A DNA stretch of 64,000 nt, from contig NZ_AP028670.1 of assembly GCF_041154485.1 (NCBI RefSeq), positions 806,001 through 870,000 of the forward strand, given 5' to 3'. The position numbers and the translations under genes were made by a program. Shown in pieces: positions 17,199 to 27,800 of this stretch (the stretch's first letter is position 1; every line of letters begins with the position of its first letter). The notes beneath the pieces are model-generated. The model was given only the letters and a program-made list of their open reading frames with translations, was not told the origin of the DNA and made no database searches. The DNA comes from Variovorax sp. V93 (GTDB taxonomy: Bacteria; Pseudomonadota; Gammaproteobacteria; Burkholderiales; Burkholderiaceae_C).

Positions 17199-18143
17199 TC
17201 AGTCCTTTCGCCGCACCGCTCCGGGCGAAACCCCATAGCGGGCGCGAAAGCGCCTGGAAAAATGAGCGGGAGAACTGAAGCCGCAGCGCGCCGAAATCTC
17301 GATGACGGTCGCGGTGCCGTGCGGGCCGCCGCGCAGCATGGCGTGGGCGCGCTGGAGCCTGCGCGCCATCAGCTCGGCACCAAAGCTCGTGCCATCCTGC
17401 GCGAGCCGCGCGTGCAAGGTGCGCACCGAGATCCCCATCTGGTGCGCGACGCTGGCGGGGCACAGCGCCGGATCGGCGTACTGCTGGTCGATGATCTGCT
17501 GCACCCTGCGCCGAAAGAAGCACCTGTGCTTCGTGGCAGCCAGCGACTCGTCGCCGGTGCCCTGCAGCACGGCCTGCAATGTGCCCACGAGGACGTCCGC
17601 CACATGGCTGGCTTCGTCAGGCTCCAGGTCATGGGGCCATGCGCTGAGCGTGCGCATCTGGCCGGCCAGCAGCTGAAGCGACGCCCGATGGGGAAGGTGC
17701 TGCGCAATCAGGCCCTCCACCGCTGGCGCACGGCTGCCCAGCGCCGTGTAGGGCACGGCCAGGGCGAGCATGCTCACCGGATCGGGATGGTCGAGCCTGT
17801 AGTTCCGGCGCCCGTCGATCAGGAACGGCTCGCCCGGCCTCGCGATGATCTCGCGGCCCTGCTGCGATGCCTGAACGTGGCCCGACAAGTACAGGTCCAC
17901 GAACACGAAGGGCATCTCGCTGCGCGACAGGTCGAGGTCGGTGCACTCGACGTCGTGGCTGGTTGCCACCTGCACCTCGTTGAGTATCAGGTTGTCCATG
18001 CTGCGGGTCGTCAGCGTGGCATCGAAGCTCTCGATCCTGGGAATGTGCGGCGTGATCGGCGTCAGCGCATCCTGGCTCGCCGCGCGCCAGAACTCGGCGC
18101 GCTGGGGCACCGCAATATGGGACGTGGACCAGCGGTTGTACAT
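17199..18143 (-). CDS. AraC-family regulator with AraC_binding_2-type N-terminal domain
   Basis: 314 residues. The N-terminal 190 residues resemble the AraC_binding_2 sensor (FVFVDLYLSGHVQASQQGREIIARPGEPFLIDG). The C-terminal 100 residues have the two AraC helix-turn-helix units (ALCPASVAHQMGISVRTLHARLAQDG and VIEISARCGFSSPAHFSRRFRARYGVSPG). It begins 31 bases after the M20 amidohydrolase gene on the same strand and so is probably cotranscribed with it. It is likely a local activator, although the divergent LysR gene further upstream is the more obvious controller of the Bug/M20 genes. Its ligand is unknown. Confidence 0.87.
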   Translation of the reverse strand: MYNRWSTSHIAVPQRAEFWRAASQDALTPITPHIPRIESFDATLTTRSMDNLILNEVQVATSHDVECTDLDLSRSEMPFVFVDLYLSGHVQASQQGREIIARPGEPFLIDGRRNYRLDHPDPVSMLALAVPYTALGSRAPAVEGLIAQHLPHRASLQLLAGQMRTLSAWPHDLEPDEASHVADVLVGTLQAVLQGTGDESLAATKHRCFFRRRVQQIIDQQYADPALCPASVAHQMGISVRTLHARLAQDGTSFGAELMARRLQRAHAMLRGGPHGTATVIEISARCGFSSPAHFSRRFRARYGVSPGAVRRKD

Positions 18144-18174
18144 CGGCGTTCAGCCCGTCGCGCGTGCCAGGTGC

Positions 18175-19365
18175 TCAGGCCAGGAAGCGCTGCGCCAGCA
18201 GAGCCCAGTAGGCTGCACCGATCGGCAGGTTGCGGTCGTTGAAGTCGTAGCCGGGGTTGTGCACCATGCAGGCGCCATGGCCATCGTTGATGCCGTCGGC
18301 CGAGCCGTCCCCATTGCCGATCAGCAGGTAGCTGCCCGGCACCTGCTCCAGCATGAAGGCGAAATCCTCGCTGCCGGTGAGCGCGCGGGCCTGCAGCTCG
18401 ACACGGTCCGCGCCCACCAGTTCCAATGCCACCTGCCGCGCAAACTCCGTCTCCGCGGGTGTATTGACCAGCACCGGATAGCTGCGCTGGTAGTCGACCC
18501 GCGCCGTCACGCCCAAGCTCTGCGCCTGCCCATGCGCAAGCTCGGTGATGCGGCGCTCCAGGGTGTCTCGCACACCGCCGTCCAGCGCCCGCACGCTGAG
18601 CTTGAGCGTGGCGCTCTGCGCAATCACGTTGTTGGCCGCGCCGGCATGGAATGCGCCGACCGTGATCACTGCCATGTGCAGCGGATCGATGTTGCGCGCG
18701 ACGATGCTTTGCAGCCCCATGACGATGGCCGATCCGGCCACCACCGGGTCCGCCGCGCGGTGCGGCATGGCGCCGTGGCCGCCCGTGCCTTCGAGCGTGA
18801 TCGTCACGTGGTCCGACGAGGCCATGGCCGCGCCGTCGCGCAGCAGCAGCTTGCCTTGCGGGTGGCCGGGCATGTTGTGCATGGCAAAGATCGCGTCGCA
18901 CGGGTACTTGGCGAACAGCCCGTCTTCCATCATCCTTTTGGCGCCGCCCTGCCCTTCCTCGGCGGGCTGGAAGATCAGGTTGAGGGTGCCGTCGAACTGC
19001 CCTTGCGTGGCCAGGTGATGCGCCGCCGCGAGCAGCATGGCGGTGTGGCCGTCGTGCCCGCAGGCGTGCATGACACCGGGGCGCGTGCTGGCGTGCGCGA
19101 GGCCCGTGGCCTCGGCAATGGGCAGCGCATCCATGTCGGCACGCAGGCCCAGGCGCTTGCTGCCCGTGCCACGCCTGAGCTGGCCGACCACGCCGGTGCC
19201 GCCAAGGCCGCGCTCCACGGCATAGCCCCAGCACGCGAGACGCTCGGCCACCAGGTCGCTGGTGCGAAATTCCTCGAATGCGAGTTCTGGGTGGCGATGG
19301 ATGTCGCGGCGCACGGCCACGAATTCATCAGCATGGGCCTGCAGGGTCTCCAACATGGCGCTCAT
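18175..19365 (-). CDS. M20D-family amidohydrolase (HipO/IAA-amino-acid hydrolase-like)
   Basis: 396 residues, cytosolic. The two-metal M20 site is visible: GLRADMDALPI (Asp ligand), HACGHDGHTAMLL (Cys/His ligands), IFQPAEEGQGGAKRM (catalytic Glu pair) and ALTGSEDFAFML near the end. The dimerisation domain sits between (HVTITLEGTGGHGAMPH). The length of about 390 residues fits the HipO/AmhX group, which hydrolyses N-acyl amino acids such as hippurate or indole-acetyl-amino acids. The gene follows a Bug receptor by 17 bases, so the two probably form a uptake-and-cleavage pair, with the AraC gene downstream. The exact amide substrate is unknown. Confidence 0.88.
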   Translation of the reverse strand: MSAMLETLQAHADEFVAVRRDIHRHPELAFEEFRTSDLVAERLACWGYAVERGLGGTGVVGQLRRGTGSKRLGLRADMDALPIAEATGLAHASTRPGVMHACGHDGHTAMLLAAAHHLATQGQFDGTLNLIFQPAEEGQGGAKRMMEDGLFAKYPCDAIFAMHNMPGHPQGKLLLRDGAAMASSDHVTITLEGTGGHGAMPHRAADPVVAGSAIVMGLQSIVARNIDPLHMAVITVGAFHAGAANNVIAQSATLKLSVRALDGGVRDTLERRITELAHGQAQSLGVTARVDYQRSYPVLVNTPAETEFARQVALELVGADRVELQARALTGSEDFAFMLEQVPGSYLLIGNGDGSADGINDGHGACMVHNPGYDFNDRNLPIGAAYWALLAQRFLA

Positions 19366-19382
19366 GGATCGGCTCTTCTTGC

Positions 19383-20387
19383 CTACTGGGGCTGCAGGTT
19401 GATGGCCTTGGCAATCGCGCGGAAGCGCGCGGTCTCGGCCGCATAAGCCTTGTCGGCCGCCCAGAGGCTCATCGGCTGCGCCAGCAGCGTGTTCTGCGCC
19501 TCCAACTGGGTGCGCACCGCCGGCTCCGACAGCACCGCGCCCAACGCCTTGTTCAGCTGCAGCACCACCTCGTCGGGGGTGTCCTTGCGAACGAAGTAGC
19601 CGGTCCAGGTCGAGAAGTTGAAGCCTTTCAGCAGCTGGCCTTCATTGACCGTGGGAATGTTCCTGAGCGCCGGCAACTCGGTGCGCGTGGCGTTGATGCT
19701 GGCGATGATCTTGATACGCCCCTGCTCGGCCAGCGCGATCTGCTGCAGGGACACCGGCAGCATGACGAAGTCGAGCTGGCCGCCACCGAGGTCCTGCAGC
19801 AGCGGCGCCCCGCCCTTGTAGGGCACGTGGACCATCGTCGCGCCGAGGGTCTGCGCCATGTGCTCGCCCAGCACGTGGTAGAGCGAACCGACGCCCACGC
19901 TGCCATAGGTCAGCGGCCGGGTCCTGGAGACGCTGCGCGCGAGCGTGGCCAGCTCGTCGGCCGTGTTGGCGGGAAGATCCTTGCGGGCCAGGATCACCAT
20001 CGGCGCCACCCCAATCATCTGCACCAGCCGGAACTCCTCGCTCTTGAACCTGACAGCGGCATTGGCCAGCGGCGAAAGAATCAACTCGTTGGGCGAGCCC
20101 TGGAACAGGTAGTAGCCGTCCGCCGGTGCCCCCGCCACTTTCTGCGCCGCGATCGCGCCGCTCACACCGCCCAGGTTTTCGACCGGTACCGGCTGGCCCA
20201 GCTGCTTCGAAAGCGAGTTGTTCACGAGGCGCGCAATGGTGTCGGAGAGACCGCCCGCCGGATAGGGAACCATCATCACGACCGGCTTCGACGGGAAGGG
20301 AGGGTCCGCCGCCACGGCGCCGCCCGCCAGCAGCAACAGGCCAGCCAGCAGGATCGCGGCTTTCTTCAGCAATTCAGAGGGGATCAC
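19383..20387 (-). CDS. Bug/TctC-type tripartite tricarboxylate transporter receptor
   Basis: 334 residues. The signal peptide is KAAILLAGLLLLAGGAVAA. Family signatures are PFPSKPVVMMVPYPAGGLSDTIARL, VENLGGVSGAIAAQKVAGAPADGY, LTYGSVGVGSLYHVLGEHMAQ and HVPYKGGAPLLQDLGGGQLDFVM. The VPYPAGG variant is the common binding-loop form. It is the first gene of a leftward unit with an M20 amidohydrolase, divergent from a LysR gene with 128 bases between starts. The ligand is likely an acylated amino acid or similar anion, judging from the neighbour. No matching tctAB is close by; the pair at 42.2-44.2 kb could serve it. Confidence 0.9.
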   Translation of the reverse strand: MIPSELLKKAAILLAGLLLLAGGAVAADPPFPSKPVVMMVPYPAGGLSDTIARLVNNSLSKQLGQPVPVENLGGVSGAIAAQKVAGAPADGYYLFQGSPNELILSPLANAAVRFKSEEFRLVQMIGVAPMVILARKDLPANTADELATLARSVSRTRPLTYGSVGVGSLYHVLGEHMAQTLGATMVHVPYKGGAPLLQDLGGGQLDFVMLPVSLQQIALAEQGRIKIIASINATRTELPALRNIPTVNEGQLLKGFNFSTWTGYFVRKDTPDEVVLQLNKALGAVLSEPAVRTQLEAQNTLLAQPMSLWAADKAYAAETARFRAIAKAINLQPQ

Positions 20388-20435
20388 GGCGCTTCTCGTG
20401 GGGACATTGGATGGGGACGATGGCTGGGCGCAAAT

Positions 20436-20487
20436 GTAGGAATGCGCCTACTATTTGTCTAATGCATAATTTTTCTTGATATAAGAA
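20436..20487. promoter_or_regulatory. Candidate LysR sites in the Bug/M20-LysR divergent promoter
   Basis: Two inverted repeats lie between the divergent starts. One is GTAGG-N6-CCTAC (20436-20451); the other is TTCTT-GATAT-AAGAA (20473-20487). The region is AT-rich compared with the genes. Such pairs are typical of the recognition and activation sites of LysR proteins. The sequence is certain, the function inferred. Confidence 0.4.
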
Positions 20488-20515
20488 GAAAGACTCATGC
20501 AAGGGAGCAGAGGCC

Positions 20516-21433
20516 ATGAACCTCAGACAGTTGGAGCACTTGCTGGCCGTTGCCGAAACCGGCTCGTTCAGCCGCGCCGCGGAGCAACTGCATCTCACGC
20601 AGTCGGCCCTGAGCCGCAGCATCCGCATGCTCGAAGACGATCTGGATGCGCGCCTGATCGATCGCATGGGCAAGCGCAATGAACTCACGCCCTTGGGCGA
20701 GGCCGTGGCAGCGCGCGCCAGGCGCCTGGTGTTCGAGGCCGCTGAACTTCGACGCAACGCGGAACTGCTCAAGAAGGGCAATGCCGGCGAGATCCGCGTC
20801 GGCCTGGGTTCCGGCCCTGGCGCCATGCTCATGACGCCGTTCCTGATTCACATCGCGCAGAAGCATCCAGAGGTACGCGTGCATGTTGCGCGCGGCTCCA
20901 TCGAAGTGCAGCTGCTTCAGCTGCGCCAGCGCACGCTCGATGCATTGGTGATCGACACGCGCGGCCTGGTGCCCGCGCCCGATCTGCGCATCGAGCGAGT
21001 GAGCGAAATGCGGGCCGGCTTTGTCTGCAGGCGCGGCCACCCGCTGCTGGCGGCCGCGAAGAAGAAAAACAAGAAAGGTGTGTCGTTCGACGACGTGCTT
21101 CGTTACCCCTTGGCGTCGACGCCGCTGGTCGAGGAAGTGACGCAGATCCTCATTCAGCATTTCGGCCCTCGGGCCAATCCGCAACAGGCCGTGAGCCTGC
21201 GCTGCGAAGAGATCGCGAGCCTGATCGAAACGGTCCGGGTGTCGGACGCGATTTTTCTTGGCATCGTGACGGCAGCGCGCAGCGGCCTCCAGACCGGCGA
21301 GCTGGTCGAGCTGGTGACGACGCCGCCGCTCCTGAGTGGCACGCGCTTTGCCATCGTGACCCTTGTCGGCCGCACCGAGGCGCCGTCGATGGCCTTGTTT
21401 CGCGAGTTCGTGGCTGAACGCTTGCACGACTGA
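20516..21433 (+). CDS. LysR-type transcriptional regulator
   Basis: 305 residues. The winged helix is at the N-terminus (MNLRQLEHLLAVAETGSFSRAAEQLHLTQSALSRSIRMLEDDL) and the effector-binding domain follows (EIRVGLGSGPGAML onwards). A Lys-rich loop (AAKKKNKKG) in the effector domain is unusual. ATG 20516 follows GGGAGCAGAGG, a good ribosome-binding region. It is divergent from the Bug receptor/M20 amidohydrolase genes, and by the usual LysR layout it should activate them in response to their substrate. Confidence 0.88.
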   Translation: MNLRQLEHLLAVAETGSFSRAAEQLHLTQSALSRSIRMLEDDLDARLIDRMGKRNELTPLGEAVAARARRLVFEAAELRRNAELLKKGNAGEIRVGLGSGPGAMLMTPFLIHIAQKHPEVRVHVARGSIEVQLLQLRQRTLDALVIDTRGLVPAPDLRIERVSEMRAGFVCRRGHPLLAAAKKKNKKGVSFDDVLRYPLASTPLVEEVTQILIQHFGPRANPQQAVSLRCEEIASLIETVRVSDAIFLGIVTAARSGLQTGELVELVTTPPLLSGTRFAIVTLVGRTEAPSMALFREFVAERLHD

Positions 21434-21445
21434 GGCGCTTTCTTC

Positions 21446-21856
21446 TTACTGCCCGGGGCAGCTTGCCGGCTGCCAGTGGAACGACTGCGCCTTGTGCCTG
21501 CTGTCGAAGATCACCTTGTACTGGCAGGTGATGAAAGCGGGGCCCTGCCCGGTACGCAGATTGAAGACGTAGTCCCACTCGCGCACATCCACCAGGCCTT
21601 CGCTGAAATGCGGCTTGCCGAGCAGGTCTTGCAACTGGTCCTTGCTCATGCCCGGTGCCACCTGATGCAGATTGGACACATTGGGAAACGTGCCCTCCTT
21701 TTGCCAGGCGTCTTTCTGGATGTCCGGGAAGACCGGCTCGCTCACGCGGCCGTCATCCGTCAATCCCTTGCTCACCCAGGCGGTACCGCAACCCTGAAGC
21801 CCCATCAGCGCGCCCGCGACAGCAAAAGCCAGCACCTGTTTTCGCATTTTTTTCAT
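21446..21856 (-). CDS. SmpA/OmlA (BamE-like) lipoprotein next to the autotransporter
   Basis: 136 residues. The N-terminus is a lipoprotein signal with lipobox MGLQGC, Cys23 being the lipidated residue, so the mature protein is membrane-anchored in the periplasm. Residues about 60-125 have the BamE/OmlA pattern: VAPGMSKDQLQDLLGKPHF, then VREWDYVFNL and CQYKVIFDSRHKAQSFHW. The start lies 23 bases after the stop of the huge trimeric autotransporter, on the same strand, so they are probably one operon. Small lipoproteins beside such adhesins (SadB with SadA is a known case) help assembly or surface display. This protein probably has that role, by context. A second ATG three codons in is possible. 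Confidence 0.75.
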   Translation of the reverse strand: MKKMRKQVLAFAVAGALMGLQGCGTAWVSKGLTDDGRVSEPVFPDIQKDAWQKEGTFPNVSNLHQVAPGMSKDQLQDLLGKPHFSEGLVDVREWDYVFNLRTGQGPAFITCQYKVIFDSRHKAQSFHWQPASCPGQ

Positions 21857-21879
21857 GGTTCTCTTTTTGTTGTTGCTGC

Positions 21880-24800
21880 TTACCAGTGGAATCCTGCGCC
21901 CACCGCCACACCAACCTTGCCGCGCGTGTTGGCCGAACCGTTGAACTTGACCACCCAGCGGCCGTTGTCCGAGAGCTTGGAGACGCCGATGGCAATGGCC
22001 GTCTGCCCCTGGTAGCTCGCAACGCCGGCGGACATCATGCTTTTGCCCGGAATGGAAGCCTGCGGCATGCTGGCCATGGCCATCGCCCCTGCGGAGCCTG
22101 CATTCGCATCCTTCTCGACGTTGTCGATACGCTGGTTGACTGCGTTGAACGCCTTGTTGACATTCGCCATCGCGCCATTCAACTGGTTGACGTTGACGGC
22201 ATCCGTGCCGGCACTGCCCGCAGCCACGTTGGTGAGCTGGCGTTCATTGCCTTCGCTGCCCACCGACACTTCACCGGCGGAGTTCTGCGGCACGCTCAGC
22301 CCCGCGGCGGCGTAGCCCGTCTGGGCGCCGCGCACGGCCACGGAACCCGCACCCAGCGCCACGCTGTTGGACATGCTCGCGCTCGCGCCCTGCCCCAGCG
22401 CCGTGGACGACATGCCGCTGGACACGGCGCCGTTGCCCACCGCCACCGCGTTGGCACCGCTGGCGATGGCTTCGTTGCCGCTGGCCATTGAATTCGCGCC
22501 CGATGCACGGGCGCCCGAGCCGGTGGCCAGCGACTCGCTGCCCGAGGCCTGGGGCGCCACGTAGTGGGCGGTGTTGCCCGTCGTCCACCTGTTCGACGCC
22601 GCCGCCGCAACCCCCTGGAGCTGGGCCACGTTCACGGCGTCGCTGTCCTGCGTGCCCGCGGCCACGCCCGTGATCTGGCGGAACTGGCCATTGGCGGCAT
22701 CGCCCACGCTCACTGCCCCGCTGGTGCTGGTGGTCGCCTCGATCGCCCGTGCCTGCTCGGCGGTGGCCGAACCTGGCACATAGCCCTTGATGCCCGCCGC
22801 AGTGGAAGCCACGGAGCCCTCGCCCAGTGCGACGCCGCCCTCGACCCTGACACTGGTGTTGGAGCCCAGCGCCGTGCCGTTGGCGGCCGCCACTTCGGCG
22901 TTGATGCCCATGGCGACACCCTGCGTGGCGGCAGCCGTCGTCCTGGCGCCGGAACCCACCGCCACGGATGCCCTGCCATCGGCCGTGGCATCGGGCATGG
23001 ACGCATCGCCCACGTTGTGGCGGAAGTAGCGGATGCCGCCGCCGTTGTTGATGGTGTTGACGGTGTTCTCGACGTTGGTTACCCGGCCGTCGAGCGCCGA
23101 CACGTCGCCCCGGATCGATGTGATGTCGCCCTGCATCGCCGTCACGCTGCTTTCGACTTCGTTCACTCGGCCGCCCAGGCTCGCTACGTTCTGGTTGGTC
23201 GTGTTCAGCTGGCCCATGTTCACCGCGTCGCCGGGGTTGGTGCCCGTCCCAACGTTGGTGATAACGTTGCCGCCCATGTTCACCGTCGTGTTGGCGGTGA
23301 GGGTCAGGCCGCCGCTGATGGTGGTGCCGCCGCTGAGCACGGTCGGTCCCGTCACGTTCAGGGTGCCGCCGATGGTGGCGTTGTTGCTCACCGTCAGGTC
23401 GCCGGTGGTCACGCTGCTGAATGTCGGTGCATCCACCACGCCCACCTTGAGCCGGTTGGTCGCCGGGTCGTACTCGACCGTGGTGTTGCTGCCGTTCACC
23501 ACATTCACCGTGTCGCCGGGTGCGATGTTGTCCGTCGCGCCGCCGTTGGCCTGAACGTTCCAGCCCTTGCCGGCCACCGTACCGACCTGGTTGAGCTGGT
23601 TCAGGTTGATGGCATCGGTGCCGTTGACCGCATTGCCTACATTGGTGATGGTGTTGCCGCCCATGTTCACCGTGGTGCCGCTGGCTACCGTCAGGCTGTT
23701 GCCGATGGTGGTGCCGCCGCTGAGGGTGGCCGGGCCCGAGACGTTGAGCGTGTTGAGGCTGGTTGCACCCGTGGCGGTGAGATTGTTGGTGGTGGTCGTA
23801 CCCGCCACGTTCAGGTCACCGCCGATGCTGGCACCACCGGTGGTGCTCAGGCTGCCGAACACCGGCGCATCGGCCATCTGCAGGTTGATCGCGCCCGTCG
23901 CCGGGTCGGTCACGGTCTTGAGGTTGGCGCCCGAGTAGCTGCCAGCCGTGGTCGCACCACCGTTGATGGCCAGTACTTGGCCCAGGTCACGATGAACGTT
24001 GCCGGCGCTGTTGTCGTTGCCGCTGAAGTTCAGGCCGCTCGTGGTCACGCCAGAGAGCGCCGCGTTCACCTGGCCCACGTTGGCCGCGTCGGTGGCCGCG
24101 GTGCCCGTGCCCACGTTGGTGATGACATTGCCGCCCATGTTCACCGTGGTACCGCCAGCCACCGTCAGGCTGTTGCTGATGGTGGTGCCGCCGCTGAGCG
24201 TCGTGGGGCCGCCGAGAGTGCTCGCGCCCGCCACGTTGAGCGTATTCAGGTGGGTCGCGCCGGTAGCCGTCAGGTTGTTGGTGGTGGTCGTGCCCGCCAC
24301 GCTGAGGTCGCCGCCGATGCTGGCGCCGCCCGTTGTGCTCAGGCTGTTGAACACCGGCGCATCAGCCATCTGCAGATTGATTGCACCCGTCGTGGGATCG
24401 GTCACGGTCTTGAGGTTGGCGCCGGAGTAGCTGCCTGCCGTGGTCGCTCCGCCATTGATCGCCAGTGTCTGGCCCAGGTCGCGATGAACATTTCCAGCCG
24501 TGGCGTCATTGCCGGTGAAGTTCAGGCCGCTCGTGGTCGCGCCAGAAACCGCAGTGTTCAACTGGCCCACGTTGGCCGCGTCGGTGGCCGCGGTGCCCGT
24601 ACCCACGTTGGTGATGACGTTGCCGCCCATGTTCACCGTGGTGCCCGGGCTCACTGTCAAGCTGCTGCTGATGGTGGTGCCGCCGCTGAGGGTGGTCGTG
24701 CCAGTGGCGGTCAGGTTGTTGGTGGAGGTCGTGCCCGCCACGCTCAGGTCGCCGCCGATGCTGGCACCGCCCGTGGTGCTGAGGCTGCTGAACGTCGGAG

Positions 24801-27800
24801 CATCTACGACGCCCACCTTGAGCCGGTTGGTCAGCGGGTCGTATTCGACGGTGGTGTTGCTTCCATTGACCACGTTCATCGTGTCGCCAGGCGCGATGTT
24901 GTCCGGCGCGCCGCCATTGGCCTGTACGTTCCAGCCCCTTCCGGCAACTGTGCCGATCTGATTGAGCTGGTTCAGGTTCACGGCGTCGGTGCCATTGACC
25001 GCATCACCTACGTTGCTGACCACGTTGCCGCCCATGTTCACCGTGGTGCCAGCGGCCAGCGTCAAGCTGTTGCTGATGGTGGTGCCGCCGCTGAGGGTGG
25101 CGGGACCGCTGATGGTGGTCGGGCCGCTGAGCGTTGTCGCTCCGACGGCTATGAGGTTGTTGGTGGTGGTCGTTCCCGCCACGTTCAGATCACCGCCGAT
25201 GCTGGCGCCGCCTGTGGTGCTCAGGCTCGCGAACGCTGGTGCGTCAGCCATCTGCAGGTTGATCGCGCCCGTCGCCGGGTCGGTCGCCGTCTTGAGGTTG
25301 GCGCCCGAGTAGCTGCCGGCCGTGGTCGCGCCGCCATTGATTGCCAGTGTCTGGCCCAGGTCGCGATGGACGTTGCCGGCCGTGGCGTCGTTGCCGGTGA
25401 AGTTCAGGCCGCTCGCGGTCAGGCCGGACACCGCGTTGTTCACCTGGCCCACATTAGCCGCGTCGGTCGGGGCTGTGCCCGCGCCCACGTTGGTGATGAC
25501 ATTGCCGCCCATGTCCACGGCGGTGCCGCCGGTCACCGTCAGGCTGTTGCTAATCGTGGTGCCGCCGCTGAGGGTGGTGGGGCCGCCGAGACTGGTCGTG
25601 CCGGTGGCCGTGAGATTGTTGGTGGTGGTCGTGCCCGCCACGCTCAGGTCGCCGCCGATGCTGGCGCCGCCGGTGGTGCTCAGGCTGCTGAACACCGGCG
25701 CTTCAGCCATCTGCAGGTTGATCGCACCCGAGATCGGGTCGGTCACGGTCTTGAGGTTGGCGCCGGAGTAGGTGCCTCCTGTGGTTGCCGCGCCGTTGAT
25801 CGCGAGTGTCTGACCCAGGTTGCGGTGGACGTCGCCGGCGGTGGCATCGTTGGCGGTAAAGTTCAAGCCACTGGTGGTCGCGCCGGACACTGCAGTGTTC
25901 ACTTGGTTCACGTTGGCCGCATCGGTGCCGCTCACGCCGGCAGCCACGTTGGCGATGGTGTTGCCACCCATGTCCACCGTGGCGCCGGGACTCACCATCA
26001 AGCTGTTGCTGATGGTGGCGCCGCCGCTGAGGATGGTTGCACCACTCACGTTGAGGGTATTCAGGCTGGTCGCGCCAGTGGCCGTGAGATTGTTGGTGGC
26101 AGTCGTTCCTGCCACACTCAGGTCGCCTCCGATGCTGGCGCCGCCGGTGGTGCTCAGGCTGCCGAACACCGGTGCGTCGGCCATCTGCAGATTGATCGCA
26201 CCCGTCGTCGGGTCGGTCACGGTCTTGAGGTTGGCGCCCGAATAACTCCCAGCCGTGGTCGCACCCCCATTGATCGCCAGCGTCTGCCCCAGGTCGCGGT
26301 GGACGTCACCGGCACTGTTGTCGTTGCCGGTGAAGTTCAGACCGCTCGTGGTCAGGCCGGAGACCGCGTTGTTCACCTGGCCCACGTTGGCCGCATCGGT
26401 AACAGCGGTGCCTGCGCCTACATTGGTGATGACGTTGCCGCCCATGTTCACGGTCGTGCCCGGGCTCACCGTCAAGGTGTTGCTGATGGTCGTGCCGCCG
26501 CCGAGGACGCTCGCCCCCGTCACGTTGAGTGTGTTCAGGCTGGTCGTGCCGGTGGCCGTGAGATTGTTGGTGGTGATCGTCCCCGCCACGTTCAGGTCGC
26601 CGCCGATGCTGGCGCCACCCGTAGTGCTCAGGCTCGTGAACGCTGGTGCGTCGGCCATCTGCAGGTTGATCGCGCCGGTCGTCGGATCGGTCACGGTCTT
26701 GAGGTTGGATCCCGAATAGGTGCCGGCCGTGCTTGCGCCGCCGCTGATGGCCAGCGTCTCGCCCAAATTGCGGTGGACGTCGCCGGCGGTCGAATCGTTG
26801 CCGGTGAAGTTCAGGCCACTCGTCGTTGCACCCGACACCGCTGTGTTCACCTGGTTCAGGTTCACGGCGTCGGTACCGTTGACTGCATTGCCCACGTTGG
26901 CGATCGCATTGCCGCCCATATCCACGGTCGTTCCGCCGGCGAGCGTCAAGCTGTTGCTGACGGTGGTGCCACCGCTGAGGGAGGTGGGTCCGCTGATGTT
27001 GGCAGGGCCGCTGAGACTGGTCGTGCCGGTCACACTGAGGTTGTTGGTGGTGGTCGTTCCCGCCACACTCAAGCTGCCGCCGATGCTGGCACCACCGCTG
27101 GTGCTCAGACTGCTGAACACCGGCGCATCAGCCATCTGCAGATTGATCGCACCGGTCGTCGGGTCGGTCACGGTCTTGAGGTTGGCACCCGAGTAGCTGC
27201 CGGCCGTGGTCGCGCCGCCATTGATTGCCAGCGTCTGGCCCAGGTCGCGATGGACGTTGCCGGCCGTGGCGTCGTTGCCGGTGAAGTTCAGGCCGCTCGT
27301 GGTCAGGCCGGATACGGCGGTGTTCACCTGATTCACATTGGCCGCATCGGTGCCGTTCACCCCGGCAGCCATGTTGGTGATGGTGTTTCCGCCCATGTTC
27401 ACCGTGGTGCCGCCGGCCACCGTCAGACTGTTGCTGATGGTGGTACCGCCGCTGAGGTTGGTGGGTCCGCTGAGATTGGTCGTTCCGGTGGCCGTGAGAT
27501 TGCTGGTGGTGGTCGTGCCCGCCACACTCAAGCTGCCGCCGATGCTTGCGCCACCCGTAGTGCTCAGACTGCTGAACACCGGCGCATCAGCCATCTGCAG
27601 ATGGATCGCGCCCGAAATCGGGTCGGTCACGGTCTTGAGGTTGCTACCGGAGTAGGTGCCTCCTGTGGTTGCGCCGCCATTGATCGCGAGTGTCTGACCC
27701 AGGTTGCGGTGAACATCGCCGGCCGTAGCGTCGTTAGCGGTGAAGTTCAAGCCGCTCGTGGTCACACTGGAGACCGCGTTGTTCACCTGGCCCACGTTGG

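Noticed and set aside
21466..21480. GC-rich palindrome near CTGCCCGGGGCAG as terminator of the LysR gene
   Set aside because: It lies inside the 3' end of the convergent lipoprotein gene and has no T-run on either side.
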